Source of the DNA: Neurospora crassa OR74A
Lineage: Eukaryota > Ascomycota > Sordariomycetes > Sordariales > Sordariaceae
Length of the DNA stretch: 64,000 nt
Direction of reading: 5' to 3'
Assembly (NCBI RefSeq): GCF_000182925.2
Contig: NC_026501.1
Location: forward strand, 5,993,917 to 6,057,916
In this document: positions 10,924 through 21,424 of the stretch, piece after piece
How the letters are laid out: each line of letters begins with the position of its first letter
Numbering within the stretch: the stretch's first letter is position 1
Notes under the pieces: generated by a model
Told to the model about the DNA's origin: nothing
Databases searched by the model: none
Seen by the model: only the letters and a program-made list of their open reading frames with translations
Made by a program: the position numbers and the translations under genes

Positions 10924-12739
10924 TCACTTGCTACCCTGAAATTGCTGCATAAACTGAATGGCCTGTTCCATAGGATAACCGATGAAAACTGGCCCATTAA
11001 AGTTGAAGACCACGGGGCTCTGTTGCTGACCTGCTGTTTCAGCCTTCGGCATAGGCATATCTGCCAGGTTGATAAATGTCGGCTGTGGTGTAGGTATAGG
11101 TGGTGGTATGATGTGATGCTCCTTTACTGGTGTGGACTGCTCAACCTTGTGATCCGTCCCCTTGGGCGCCGTCTCTCCCGGCACTGTTTCCTGTTTGGAC
11201 AGTTGCTCTACCTTTGTCCCAGATGAAGCGAATGCAGCCATCTTGGTATGATCAAAGGGACACTTCCCAGCCTGTGGACCTTTCTTGTGAGAAATCCCAT
11301 CCTGAGCCGGCGATATCGCAGGAACCGCAGGCCGAAACGGACTTGGGCTCCGAAGCCTCTGCATCTGGGGTTGGTCGACCATGGCAGGTACGGGAATGCC
11401 CCACGGTCGGCTGGGCGACTCTCCCAGGCGAACTTCTCTCAAAGGACGATCAAAGCGACCCTCACGTTCTTCCTCATCTTCTATGGGCTGGTCGTCTTGG
11501 TATTCCGGTGCCGCTTGCGGGTCACTGGCGGAAACAGACTTGGCCCAATTCGCTACTCGTTCATTGGAGGTTCTATCGACTTGCTCATGGTCTTGATATT
11601 GATCTCCCGTCGCTGGCGAAGGCAGCATAGGCTTGTGCAGATGGCTCAGGTCCTCGATCATGTTGACCAGATTCCCATACTTGGCATCGAGTTTCCTTAC
11701 TTGCTCTTCATTCTTTTGATAGCGCCTGACGCAAACCTCATGACTGCGCGGAATCTCGTGCTTGTGCGTCTCCACGTAGCGAGCAATCTCTTCAGGGGAG
11801 TGCTTGTCAAGAAATCGAATCGGACACTTGGAGGCAGCAGTGTGGGCGGGCATCGACGTCGAGTCCCCGTACATGGCAGCGCAGATGGGGTCAGAGGATT
11901 TGTGCGGAGTGGGGTCCATGGCGGCGGTGCCGTTGTTCAAAGCAGCAGCATCTTGGTCTTGGGCTCCATCGCCAGTCACACTGCCAATACCAAGGTTGGG
12001 CGATGCTCGGTCTTGGACAGCGGGAGGCGTGACAGCAGCAGAAAAGGGACATGCAAGGAGGCCTTTCTTCTTCCCCTCCACAGTAAAGTCCTTTTCGAGC
12101 ACGGTCGACATGGTAGTCATGGTGTCGGCGGCGGTTACAGGAGAGGTGGAAGCCTCCTTGCTAGAGTCACTGTGTTTGCTGGCCCTTCCCATGGCAGCGG
12201 CAATGAGCTGAGCAGCCTTTCTCCCCTCTCTGATTTGCAGGGCGATCTCGTGCTGGGAGTTTCCAGATTGGATGCGCCGAGGCAGAGGCACGACGGACGA
12301 GTTGGTCGCAACAGAATAATAGTGCAGGTCTGGTGGGAGCTGGAGCTTTGCGAGCGTTTCGGCTACCTCGGGAACTGCAGGCGCATACTTATCGGCTAGA
12401 CACTGGTACTAAATTGCGGGCATGTGTTAGCCAGACATGATCGCCATTGTCAAGCAAGATGGGAGATGACAAGCGCAATCGGGTGTAAATTGGATCAGAC
12501 ATTAGAAGTTGTCTCCACGTGCTGTTGATAGGCAGCTGGCAGATCTAGAGCTAAGAATCATCACAAAAAGGGGGGTTGAAATTGGAAAAAAGGAAATGGA
12601 GGGTGTTTTACCTTACCTGCTCGTGCGCAAAGCGAAGCTTGTGCTCAAGGATGGTCTTGCGGTCGATTAGTGATTGGACTTCATCTGCCAGGGCAATGAA
12701 GGACTCGGTTAGAGTCTGGGTTAGTTGTAGGTAATCCAT
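10924..12739 (-). CDS. Uncharacterised conserved fungal protein with three Cys-Pro motifs
   Basis: Read on the minus strand: exon 1 12739-12617, intron 12616-12409 (208 nt, GTAAGG donor), exon 2 12408-10924; 535 aa. I do not recognise a named family. The N-terminus (MDYLQLTQTLTESFIALADE and on) is helical and looks well conserved. A second ordered block (about 236-300) starts KCPIRFLDKHSPEEIARYV and contains HEIPRSHEVCVRRYQ and LDAKYGNLVNMI. Three Cys-Pro pairs lie at C161 (LLACPFSAAV), C236 (ASKCPIRF) and C424 (GKCPFDHTKM), the first and third sharing CPF. The C-terminus ends in a hydrophobic and aromatic segment, VVFNFNGPVFIGYPMEQAIQ, after a Pro-rich stretch. There are no membrane segments or signal peptide. 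Phase-0 splicing joins HEQ to YQCLADKYAP. Start ATG 12739 is the first in the frame with protein-like sequence. Confidence 0.78.
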
Positions 12740-13701
12740 CCCACAGCATTTGTTGCGATGAAGCGGGGAGGACCTTCGCGGTATAAGTAACAAGAAGAGG
12801 AGGCTAGGCTGAATGGACCGCTTGCTTGTTGCGCCGCGTGACAAGCTCGTTCGTTCCGCCTTTTCCAGTCTTCCAATGAATGTGAAACGCGCGGGAATGG
12901 AAAAGAGAAGAAAGGCTTTTCCGCAGCTGTTTCCGGCCGCGGTTTTAGTCATCCCACAGGGTCCACTTTTTGGAGCCACTGCACCCACCCGGGCCACCGC
13001 CGCCCAAAAGCAGAGCCCGCCACGTTTGCCCGAAGCGAAACCCCACCCAGAACTCTCATGCGGGGCATTTCCACTTGGGGCTGGCACTTGGCACGAACAC
13101 CCGGACCGACACAGCGGGACGCCAGGGGCAACAGGGGGGGACTGAACACCAACATCACAACATACGTAGATCCCTTGTGAGGTCATCATGAGGTTGGGAG
13201 AGAAGGGTAAACATGTACACTACGGCGGCATGATGGACGAGCGGCTTGTTACTTGCAAATGTCAGGCCAGTTTGAAATCCTGCTTGCCTATTCCGTATCT
13301 CAATGCACTTCGAGGGGATGATCCAAGGCTTCAGAAAAGAGGTGCTAGAACTTGATAACATGGGCTTGTGTTAGGACATACATTAAACATCACTCATCAA
13401 GCCCGCCAGAAAGGTAGGATATAGATAATCACTTCTTCAGATATACAGTTGGAACCAGAGCCCCTTCGATTGGTAGCGTCTTCTTCACTGGTCTCGTATT
13501 GCTTCCAACAACTGTACCCGTCAGCTTACCTCTTAACAAGGCATATAACACCCTGCGATGACGCCCCTCTGCTGTATAAGCGTGGTGGCTTCATGGTGTT
13601 GTTTTGACATCCTCTTCATTATTTCAGCTTTCACCTCTATCAACATATGTATCTGCTAGGACCAGCCATTACCACGGCTTTTTTTTTCAGTACTGATCAA
13701 C
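12740..13701. other. Divergent promoter region
   Basis: Separates the Cys-Pro-motif gene (minus) from the proline-iminopeptidase-like gene (plus). A short T tract (13679-13687) lies just upstream of the plus-strand start. No further gene or element was recognised. Confidence 0.5.
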
Positions 13702-15214
13702 ATGATGGCTGCTCAAGTCATTCGTCCAGCTCGTCTGTTGAACCGCACAGCACACATTGTCCCTGGTAAGGCAACCCGACATGATCATCACGTCTCATGG
13801 CATTGACAATCTTTGACACAAATCAACAGGCCAGCTACGCGTCACAGAGCTCACCTTTGAGGTGCCCCTCAACCATTCCAACCTCTCCGCTGGAAACCTC
13901 AAAATCTTCGGTCGCCAAGTCACCAAACATGACACCCCCATCGTGCCCCGCACCGACAGCGAGCTGGAGGAATACCACAGGAGGCCCTACCTCGTCTACC
14001 TCGAAGGCGGTCCCGGCTTCGGCAACAGAGAACCCCAAGACCACCAACTGACCAAAACAGCCCTGGACAGAGGTTACACCCTCCTCTTGCTCGACTACCG
14101 CGGCACCGGCCTAAGCACGCCCATCAACCAGCCCCATCTAGCCACATTGGGTGGCCCCCAGCAGCAGGCCGACTACCTCAAGCGCTTCCGCGCCGACAGT
14201 ATCGTCCAAGATGCCGAGGCCGTGCGTCTCTGTCTGACTGCCGATTATCCCGAGACTCACAAGAAGTGGTCCATTTTCGGCCAGTCCTACGGCGGCTTTG
14301 TCGCGCTGACGTACCTCTCCCAGTTCCCGCAAGGGTTGCGCGAGGTGTTTCTGACGGGCGGTCTCGCGCCCGTCAAGCGCACGGCCCAAGAAGTCTACAC
14401 GGCGCTGTACAAGAAGGTCATCCAGCGCAACGAGGCTTACTACCGCAAGTTCCCCGAAGACGTGGGGCGCGTCCGCAAGGTAGCGCAGTACCTGGACGAA
14501 AAATCCCCCCGGCTGCCGGGCGGCGGCCAATTCACCGTCGAACGGTTGCTCGGCATCGGTCTGTGTATGGGCATGAATGGCGGCTTGGATCTGATCCACA
14601 GCACCATCCTCAAGCTGGCCATGGACATTGAGCAGTTCGGCTTCATCACCCGCGCCGCAGGCGCTGCTTTCGAGGGGCTGATTCCGTTTGATACCAACCC
14701 CATCTATGCCGTCCTCCACGAGTCCATCTATGTTAATGGACCCGGGTTGGCGTCCGACTGGGCCGCCCACCGGGTCGGCAAGACGCTTGCCGAGTCCGAG
14801 CCGGGACTCAGCTGGCTGTCCTCAGTGCCCCAAGCCCTCGACTACTCCTCCTCCTCCTCCTCCTCCACAAACCAGCAGCCCCTGTACTTCTCTGGCGAAA
14901 TGGTCTACCCTGCCCACTTCGATTGCTACCCAGAGCTAAAGGACATGAAGGAGACGGCCGAGCTTCTGGCCAAGCACGACGACTGGCCGCGGCTCTACGA
15001 CCTGGACCAGCTTGCGCGGAACGAAGTCCCTGTCTACGCGGCTAGTTATGTTGAGGACATGTATGTCGACGCGGACTTTGCAAGGGAGACGGCCAAGGCG
15101 GTTAGAGGGACCAAGGTGTTTGAGACGAACGTGATGTATCACGGAGCGTTGAGGGCCAAGACCGACGAGGTTCTGGGGCAGTTGTTCAAGTTGAGGGATG
15201 ATACCCTCGATTAA
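13702..15214 (+). CDS. Proline iminopeptidase-like alpha/beta hydrolase (peptidase family S33)
   Basis: Exons 13702-13765 and 13830-15214 (482 aa); the 64-nt intron splits Gly22. The alpha/beta-hydrolase core shows the oxyanion loop EGGPGFG (81-86), LLLDYRGTGLS, and the nucleophile elbow GQSYGG with Ser174. Candidate acid and base lie in the C-terminal VEDMYVDADFARETA segment and MYHGALR (His459). The family removes N-terminal proline or other residues from short peptides in the cytosol. The inserted cap domain (LPGGGQFTVERLLGIGLCMG) is typical of fungal members. A serine run, (TCC)n-encoded, near 14849-14870 is a species-variable loop. There are two adjacent ATGs (13702 and 13705); I used the first. 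All catalytic positions appear intact, and substrate preference cannot be read from sequence. Confidence 0.9.
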
Positions 15215-16434
15215 GCGTGAGTGGTTGTCGGGGATTTCAGCTCGTTGCCGGTTTGGCGTGGATGTTAAGATTCTTGATGAAGACAAATTCCCTTTTGTTT
15301 TGAATTTGGTGAGATGTTGGCGAGGACGTGTGCTTTTGATACTGGTATCACACGATCGGGGAGATGAGGTTCATATTTACTTGAGTCTTCACGACCAACG
15401 AGAGGTGCCCTAACTGGCCCCCAGGAGGCTGATGTTTGGTTTGGAAAATTGACGTGTTGCTCCGGTCTCAGATGCTCAAAATCATGTCCGATTTGCCTTG
15501 AATGGCGAATTTACACGCACGCGGTCTTAAAGACTGTGAGTACACTGGATGGGTACGCTAGGAGCTCGTCGGCAGCCTATATCTAATGACCACAACATAA
15601 CAACATGCAGTTCGCCAATGAAACGAAATATGGCATTCAGGAATCCTGATCATTTCGCTAACAATCCCAGAAAAAAATAAAACAAAATCCAGCTCCCCTT
15701 CCCCCTTTCTTCCTGGATCCAGGTGAGCAGCAATCATGTGATACGCGTAGCATGAGCATGTACTGAGTAGTCCCCCCCTGTTCCTTTCTCATGCTACATG
15801 ACCTTCCTGTGTCCTTCATATGAAGCAAATAGCCGGGATAAGACGGTAATGCCATGTCCATGCCCTTCATCCTTCTTTTCTATCAGTCCGATATCCTCTC
15901 TAGAACGCCTGCCAATAAGACCGGGTGTTGATATATTTTGACATCGATAGAAGTAAAAGTCCACCATGTCATTAAACGCAGGTGAAATAGGGGGAACATC
16001 AAACAACGAGATTGAACCCTCTTCTTCCACCGTGATAGTGATAATCCGGGTGCTGTGTGGATAAGTGTGATCGTATCCCTTCCACCCGTGCCGACTTGAT
16101 CACACTTCAGGTATTACCGGTTTTCACCTTGCATCATACCCCCTTTTTGTTCCCTTCTCCAACTCTTCGTTTTGTCGGCCCCTCAAATATCGTGCCTCGT
16201 CAAATGTGCAATACTCGATAATGAGTCGAGTAATCGGGTATATTTGCTTCGTTAAGGATGATCATGGGGACAAGAGACATGAAATGATTTAGAATCGTTG
16301 CAAATCATTCATCCTCCATAGCAAGTCTCAAACAATGTCGTGCATGGCACGCTTTGTTGGACCGTCGCTTGTGCCGCAATTTATCGTCGAATTATGGATA
16401 AGGTTGGTACTGCTTCCCCGCCCATTTAGCTCGC
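15215..16434. other. Convergent intergenic region, no gene seen
   Basis: 1.2 kb between the 3' ends of the hydrolase (plus) and the DnaJ gene (minus). It contains AT-richer stretches and T/C runs expected of 3' UTRs. Open frames on either strand are under 120 codons and look random. Confidence 0.5.
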
Positions 16435-17864
16435 TTACTGCGAGGCGCACTGTACGCGTTCGGCCTGAGGCTCGTCATCCTCCTCCATAGGGCTGTTGGA
16501 GAAGCCACGGCCGGCTCCGTTGCCCTCGACGTCCTCCAATTCTGCTGGCTCGGTCATAGCATCCTGAGGGGGTACGTTGACAACAGCGGGGGCCGGGAGG
16601 TACTTGCGAAGAGCCTCGAAGGCAGCGGGATCCTGAGTCCAGTTCTTCTCGGGGAACCTGACGGAAAACTGGATATACATGTTGCCGTAATCGTGGTGGC
16701 GGTAGGAGGGCATACCCTGGCCACGAATCATCTTGACGGAGTCTATCTTGCTGTTAGCGCTTGCTGATGCATAATGTAGCCGGACAGAAGAACACTTACT
16801 GGGCGCAATAGCCTCGCCGGGCTGGATGTCGACGCTCAACCAGCGCTCATCGAGATGCTCGATGTAGATGGTTCCACCGGCAAGGGCGGTCACGAGATCG
16901 ATCTCGCACTTGTAAAGAAGATCATCCTCCTGACGGGTGAAGCGGGGATGGGGCTTCTGCTCGATGACGAAGACGACGTCACCGGGGAGAATGCCAGGTG
17001 CTTGGTCACCCTCACCACGGAACTCGACCTTGGTGCCGCTCTTAACGCCACGGTCAACGTGGACGTGGAGGACCTTGCGATCGACAACGGTCTTCTTGCC
17101 ATTGCACTGCTTGCAACGATCCTTCTCCTTGATTACCTCGCCTTCGCCATTGCAGTCAGGGCAGACGGTCTGGAAGCGCTGAATCATGGGGCCCATCTGC
17201 CTCATCATGATCTTGGTACCCTGACCATCGCAGCCAGCACACCGCTTGACGGCACCTTCCTTACCGCCGCGACCCTCGCACTTGGGGCAAAGGATTGACC
17301 GCTGAAGGGCCAGCTTGGAGATCTTGCCGCGGTAGATGTCCTCAAGCGAGACGTGGTGGGTGTGGTGAATAGTCTTGGCCTTCGCGGGGGCACGCTGCTG
17401 GTTCATACCGCCGAACATACCACCGAGACCGCCGCCGAAGCCACCGCCGCCGAAGAACTGAGCGAACAGATCCTCGGCAGCCATGCCGCCACCGGCACCG
17501 GCGCCACCCTCAAGACCAGCCTCGCCATACTGATCGTAGATGGCGCGTTTTTGGGAGTCGGAAAGAATTTCGTATGCGTGAGAAATCTCCTTGAACTTCT
17601 GCTCGGCAGCCGGGTTGTTGGCGTTCTTGTCTGTAGTGTTTTGTGGTCAGTAAGCCTTCTGGCTGCGCGTGTTGCAGGGAAGGCGGAACATACCTGGGTG
17701 GTACTTAAGGGCACCGGTCTTGTATGCCTTCTTCAATTGCGCCTCAGTGGCATCTGGGCTGACCTAAATATGGGCGTTAGGGGGCCTCCTCTGTCAGGCG
17801 AGGGGTATCGGTAAGCAGCAGAACTTACTCCAAGAGTCTCGTAGAGCTTTGTTTCCTTGACCAT
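16435..17864 (-). CDS. Class I Hsp40 co-chaperone (DnaJ, Ydj1/Mas5 type), farnesylated
   Basis: Minus-strand exons 17864-17829, 17763-17694, 17630-16800 and 16742-16435 (414 aa). The J domain (1-70) carries HPD at 34-36, the trigger for Hsp70 ATP hydrolysis. A Gly/Phe-rich linker follows ([17 protein letters not shown]). The zinc-binding region has four CxxCxGxG-type repeats: [24 protein letters not shown] and CKQCNGKK, the last lacking the final Gly as in yeast Ydj1. Two substrate-binding C-terminal domains come next, then an acidic tail ending CASQ, a CaaX box for farnesylation that would place part of the protein on ER and mitochondrial surfaces. A phased heat-shock element lies about 0.66 kb upstream of the ATG (18525-18547). 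The first two introns interrupt the J domain, one exactly before the Asp of HPD. Identification is firm; the last splice (joining Pro-Asn-Ser) was chosen by frame and conservation. Confidence 0.95.
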
Positions 17865-18524
17865 CTTGACTGTCTGGTCTAGTTATGTGAATGGGTGTGG
17901 GAAAATGTTCTGGCAGTTCGGAATGCTCTGGACAATCAGTTCCGATGACAATGACGGATATGGGAATGTGTCAGGGCCGTTAAGAAATCGTGGTCTGATG
18001 GGAAGACAGATAAGGTCAGCGGCTGCGAGGTCGTGTCGAGAATAATGGAGATGGAGTCGAGAGGAGACAATGAATGGCTGGTGCAAATGAAGAGTGGTGG
18101 TGGACAACGGTGGAAGAGAAAGATCTTTTTGCGCAAAGGGTTGGGAAAGGCCGACGGGGTCCCGAGTCGGGGTTGGTTTGGCAGAAGTTGGGGACTTCCA
18201 GGCCTCGCTTGCTGGTCCAGGGCACCGAGAAAGAAGCGCAGAACAGGAACGGACAGAAACAGGGATGGACCTACCAGAACAGCTTGAGCTACAGTGACAG
18301 CAGCAGGAAGCGTCCGAGATGAAAATAGTTGATAAGGTACGGGATTTGAGTCGCCGGAGGATAGTTGGGAGTGATAGGAGGCTTGATGAGGCGTAGTTGT
18401 AGTAGCAACACGCAAGACGGAAGATGGGGTATAACGGAATGACTGATCAACTTTCTCGAGAAAACTGTCCAAGTACCGGCAGCAGGGTTCAAATATTATC
18501 AACCAAGGCAGGGCAACAGAACCG

Positions 18525-18547
18525 GAATCTTCACTGCAATTCTGGAA
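18525..18547. promoter_or_regulatory. Heat-shock element (phased GAA/TTC pentamers)
   Basis: GAA at 18525, TTC at 18530, TGC at 18535, TTC at 18540 and GAA at 18545: five units at exact 5-bp spacing, four of which match the Hsf1 consensus and one of which (the middle) is degenerate. It is about 660 bp upstream of the DnaJ start codon, a gene class commonly controlled by Hsf1. Confidence 0.65.
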
Positions 18548-19439
18548 TAGGCGCAGAGGGAGGGATGCGGCGGGCGCCTTGTGCGTTGGGGGGAGGCCCG
18601 GAACGGCAAAGGAGGCTGAAGTGGGTGACTGGCCCAGTGAGTTCTTCTCCAGCCCCTCTCATGGAAATCAATCGAAAGCTCTAGAGTGTGGCTGACAGAT
18701 ATGGGGGCCAGTAATGAGCTACTTCCTCGTCCCGCTCCTGCAGGGTTGCGAAGAGGGCGTGCGAGGTGAGAGGTGACCAGGTTCCCCACACTCATCCCAA
18801 AGTACCTCTTTATCACTCATTGAGAGGATCTAGCCTCAGGAGATGCAGATGGAAATTCGGTTGACCTTGGAGGACCCTGTCGATCGTGGCTGGTGCGCTC
18901 CAATGTGACAGTGACCAATGCCCAACTTTCAACTTTTATTTTAACCGCACGCAATCATGCAAAACATGGTGCATATGTACCTTTGATAAAACTGTAAAAA
19001 CGCACACCATCTTTACACTAGGCATTTTATCTTCTTTTTACAAGGCAGCATGCATGTCCTCTGATTGGGTTGTTGGTGATGTTGTCTCGTCTGGATCCGA
19101 GTTGGCGTCCGCTCGAAACCCTGCAGGCGTTCCGCTTCCCAACAACCCCCACTAACATCTTGAGGTCGCCTTTTGCCCCTCGGTTTTTCAACCCCCTTCA
19201 ACCACTCGTCGCGGGGCAGCTTCTCATAAGGGTTTACCTTTCATCTAGAGAATTCCAGGTGAAGCAAGCGAGAATGACGTGCGCTGCTGCTTTGCTTATC
19301 GATCACCAAAAAGACTCGGAGCGTCTATCTGTGGTTCAAGAGGAGATACTCGGGATCAAATCATTAAGATCCATGAATTATATAGCCTCAGCATCTGTGC
19401 CTTACCGAGGTGTCCTAGCTCAGATGCCTTTCTCTTTTG

Positions 19440-19494
19440 TCTCTCTCTCTCTCTCTTTCTTTTTTCTTTTTTTCTTTTTTTCTTTTTTTTTTTT
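19440..19494. repeat. Pyrimidine tract (CT repeat plus T blocks)
   Basis: An uninterrupted run of C and T on the plus strand, starting as (CT)n and continuing as T6-T12 blocks separated by single C. It is in the cytosine deaminase promoter, a common position for such tracts in fungal genes. Confidence 0.9.
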
Positions 19495-19868
19495 CAAATG
19501 CCTACAGTACACCGGTTCAATGGCAGTTTGATATGAAACTAAATGGTTACCCTCGCAAACAGCACCTTATCGCACTGAGTGACATCTCGGAAGTGGGGGG
19601 TCTGCTACAAAGGCTAGATAGGTATACACCAATACCACGGAGATACCAGGGAGATAAGGTGTCTTAGGTCACATATTCAATCAGCCTGATGTTCATCAAA
19701 CGTGGAAAATGGGAACTTGGCGAGTTGAAGTCGAGTGACAACATCACGGTGGTACTTCTGGAAAAGTTATCTCTTCCAGACCATAGCTACCTACCTTCTG
19801 CACTCCAAAGTTCTCTCAGCCCTCTTACATAGCATACCTCTTATTTGACCTCCCTAAATTCCTCCATC

Positions 19869-20668
19869 ATGGATGATGCTGCCGGTCTAGCCATTGCCTT
19901 CAAGGAGGCTAAGAAATCATATGAACAAGGAGGAATTCCTGTATGTCTTCTTGATATTCTCTTCTACCGGGTACCTACCAATCTCCCTCGGAATAGTATA
20001 TATAAATCACAGAAAGAGATTCTTACAAAGAAAACTCCTACCGAGTTTCGACACGATCAAGCCTACCCTTAGGTTCCCCGACACATGGCCTTACATACCT
20101 AGCCTTGCTAATGATCCCAAACCAACCCATACCCCCAAACAGATCGGAGCAGCACTCATCTCCAGCACCGGCATCGTTCTCGGCCGCGGCCATAACCAGC
20201 GCGTTCAGCTTGATTCACCTATTCATCATGTACGTACGTACGTCCCTGGCGTCATTTCATACATACTTCATCATCCCCTCCTCGGCGTGAACCATAGTAT
20301 ACAAATCAATCCAACCCCAACCAACCAACCACCTAAACTAAACACAGGGCGAAACCGCAACCCTTTTAAACGCTGGCCGCCTCCCCGCTTCCACCTACGC
20401 AAACTCAACAATGTACACCACCCTTTCCCCCTGCGACATGTGCACAGGGGCGATTCTGCTTTACAAGATCAGGAGGGTAGTGATAGGAGAGAATAGCACG
20501 TTCAAGGCAGCAGGGGAAGACTATCTGCGCCAGAGAGGGGTCGAGGTGGTGGTTATGGATGATCAAGAGTGTAGGACATTGATGGAACGGTTCGTGAGGG
20601 AGAGCCCGGGGGTTTGGTGGGAGGATATTGGTGTTGTGGGGGAGGAGAAGAGGGAGGAAGGGAGATGA
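19869..20668 (+). CDS. fcy1: Cytosine deaminase (Fcy1 type)
   Basis: Exons 19869-19940, 20143-20229 and 20348-20668 (159 aa; yeast Fcy1 is 158). It hydrolyses cytosine to uracil in pyrimidine salvage and would also convert 5-fluorocytosine. Zinc site: H53-G54-E55 (HxE, Glu as proton shuttle) and PCDMC with C82 and C85. The fold is the single cytidine-deaminase-like domain. Both introns are phase 0, and the second falls exactly between the zinc ligand His53 and Gly54, so the HxE motif exists only after splicing. Intron lengths are 202 and 118 nt, long beside this gene's short exons. The extended C-terminus (ESPGVWWEDIG) also resembles the yeast enzyme. The first ATG in frame is 19869. Confidence 0.93.
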
Positions 20669-21424
20669 CCATGTTTTGTGAATGAATGATTCTGGTGCTG
20701 TAAGAGACAGAAGGGGAGGGGCTCTGTTACGGAGCGTCTGAACAGATAGAAGGCGTGCTGGAATATGATTGAGAAGGCTGATCAACTAACTGCACTGCAT
20801 CTGTTCCTTCTAACTCTACTGTAGCTGCTTAATTAAATATCCTCCGCTCATGCCACACACCAAAGTGAAGTAAAAATGTCACTAAAGTCAGCAATAACAA
20901 GCTAAGTACGGTAATCATCCTATCGTCTCCTATCCGACCATGCTATGTAAACAAAGTGCAAGCAAAGGAAAAGTAGTCCAGTCCGGGACAGTCCAGTCCA
21001 GCCCCAGTTCCTTTCACCCCTTACGTCCCTCCCTGCACTTCAGCAAAACTCGACCCGAACTTATGCAGATAATACATTTACAAGTACGTATTGGATGGCT
21101 TTCCCGAAACTCCACAGCAAATACAAATCGGTATCTTTGACGCCATTTCTAAACCCTTATATCAACATCTTTTTTCTTTTTTTGTCTTCCACTCTCCTTT
21201 CCTTTTTAGTCTCCAATTGCGACTTGGAAGAGAGGTTCGATTGATGTCTTGCAAACAATCGAGATGGCTTATGGCCGCCGATCTTCTTCTCTTATTCGAG
21301 CGATTAAGAACCCCTTCCTTTCTCTCCACGAATTCGTATAAAGTCGTTTGTCACCTTCGTCCCTGGTCTTCATCTTATACGATAACACGTCATGGAAGAT
21401 TGCACACCCAACTCCAAGAACGTC
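20669..21424. other. Convergent 3' flanks
   Basis: Lies between the ends of the deaminase (plus) and SNT2-type (minus) genes. It is T-rich around 21160-21210. Nothing else was recognised. Confidence 0.5.

Larger units (their letters stand above)
17865..19868. other. Divergent promoter region of DnaJ and cytosine deaminase genes
   Basis: A 2-kb stretch between two divergent starts. It contains the heat-shock element at 18525-18547 and a 55-nt pyrimidine tract at 19440-19494 (CT repeat followed by T-rich blocks), about 375 bp upstream of the deaminase ATG. No gene is supportable. Confidence 0.55.

Noticed and set aside
11248-12399. 383-codon open frame antisense to the Cys-Pro-motif gene
   Set aside because: Mirror of a real exon; codon bias of the sense gene removes stops on the other strand. 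Residue pattern is not protein-like.
18449-18460. TTTCTCGAGAAA palindrome near the DnaJ promoter
   Set aside because: Spacing between TTC and GAA is wrong for a heat-shock element; the in-phase element at 18525 is far better.
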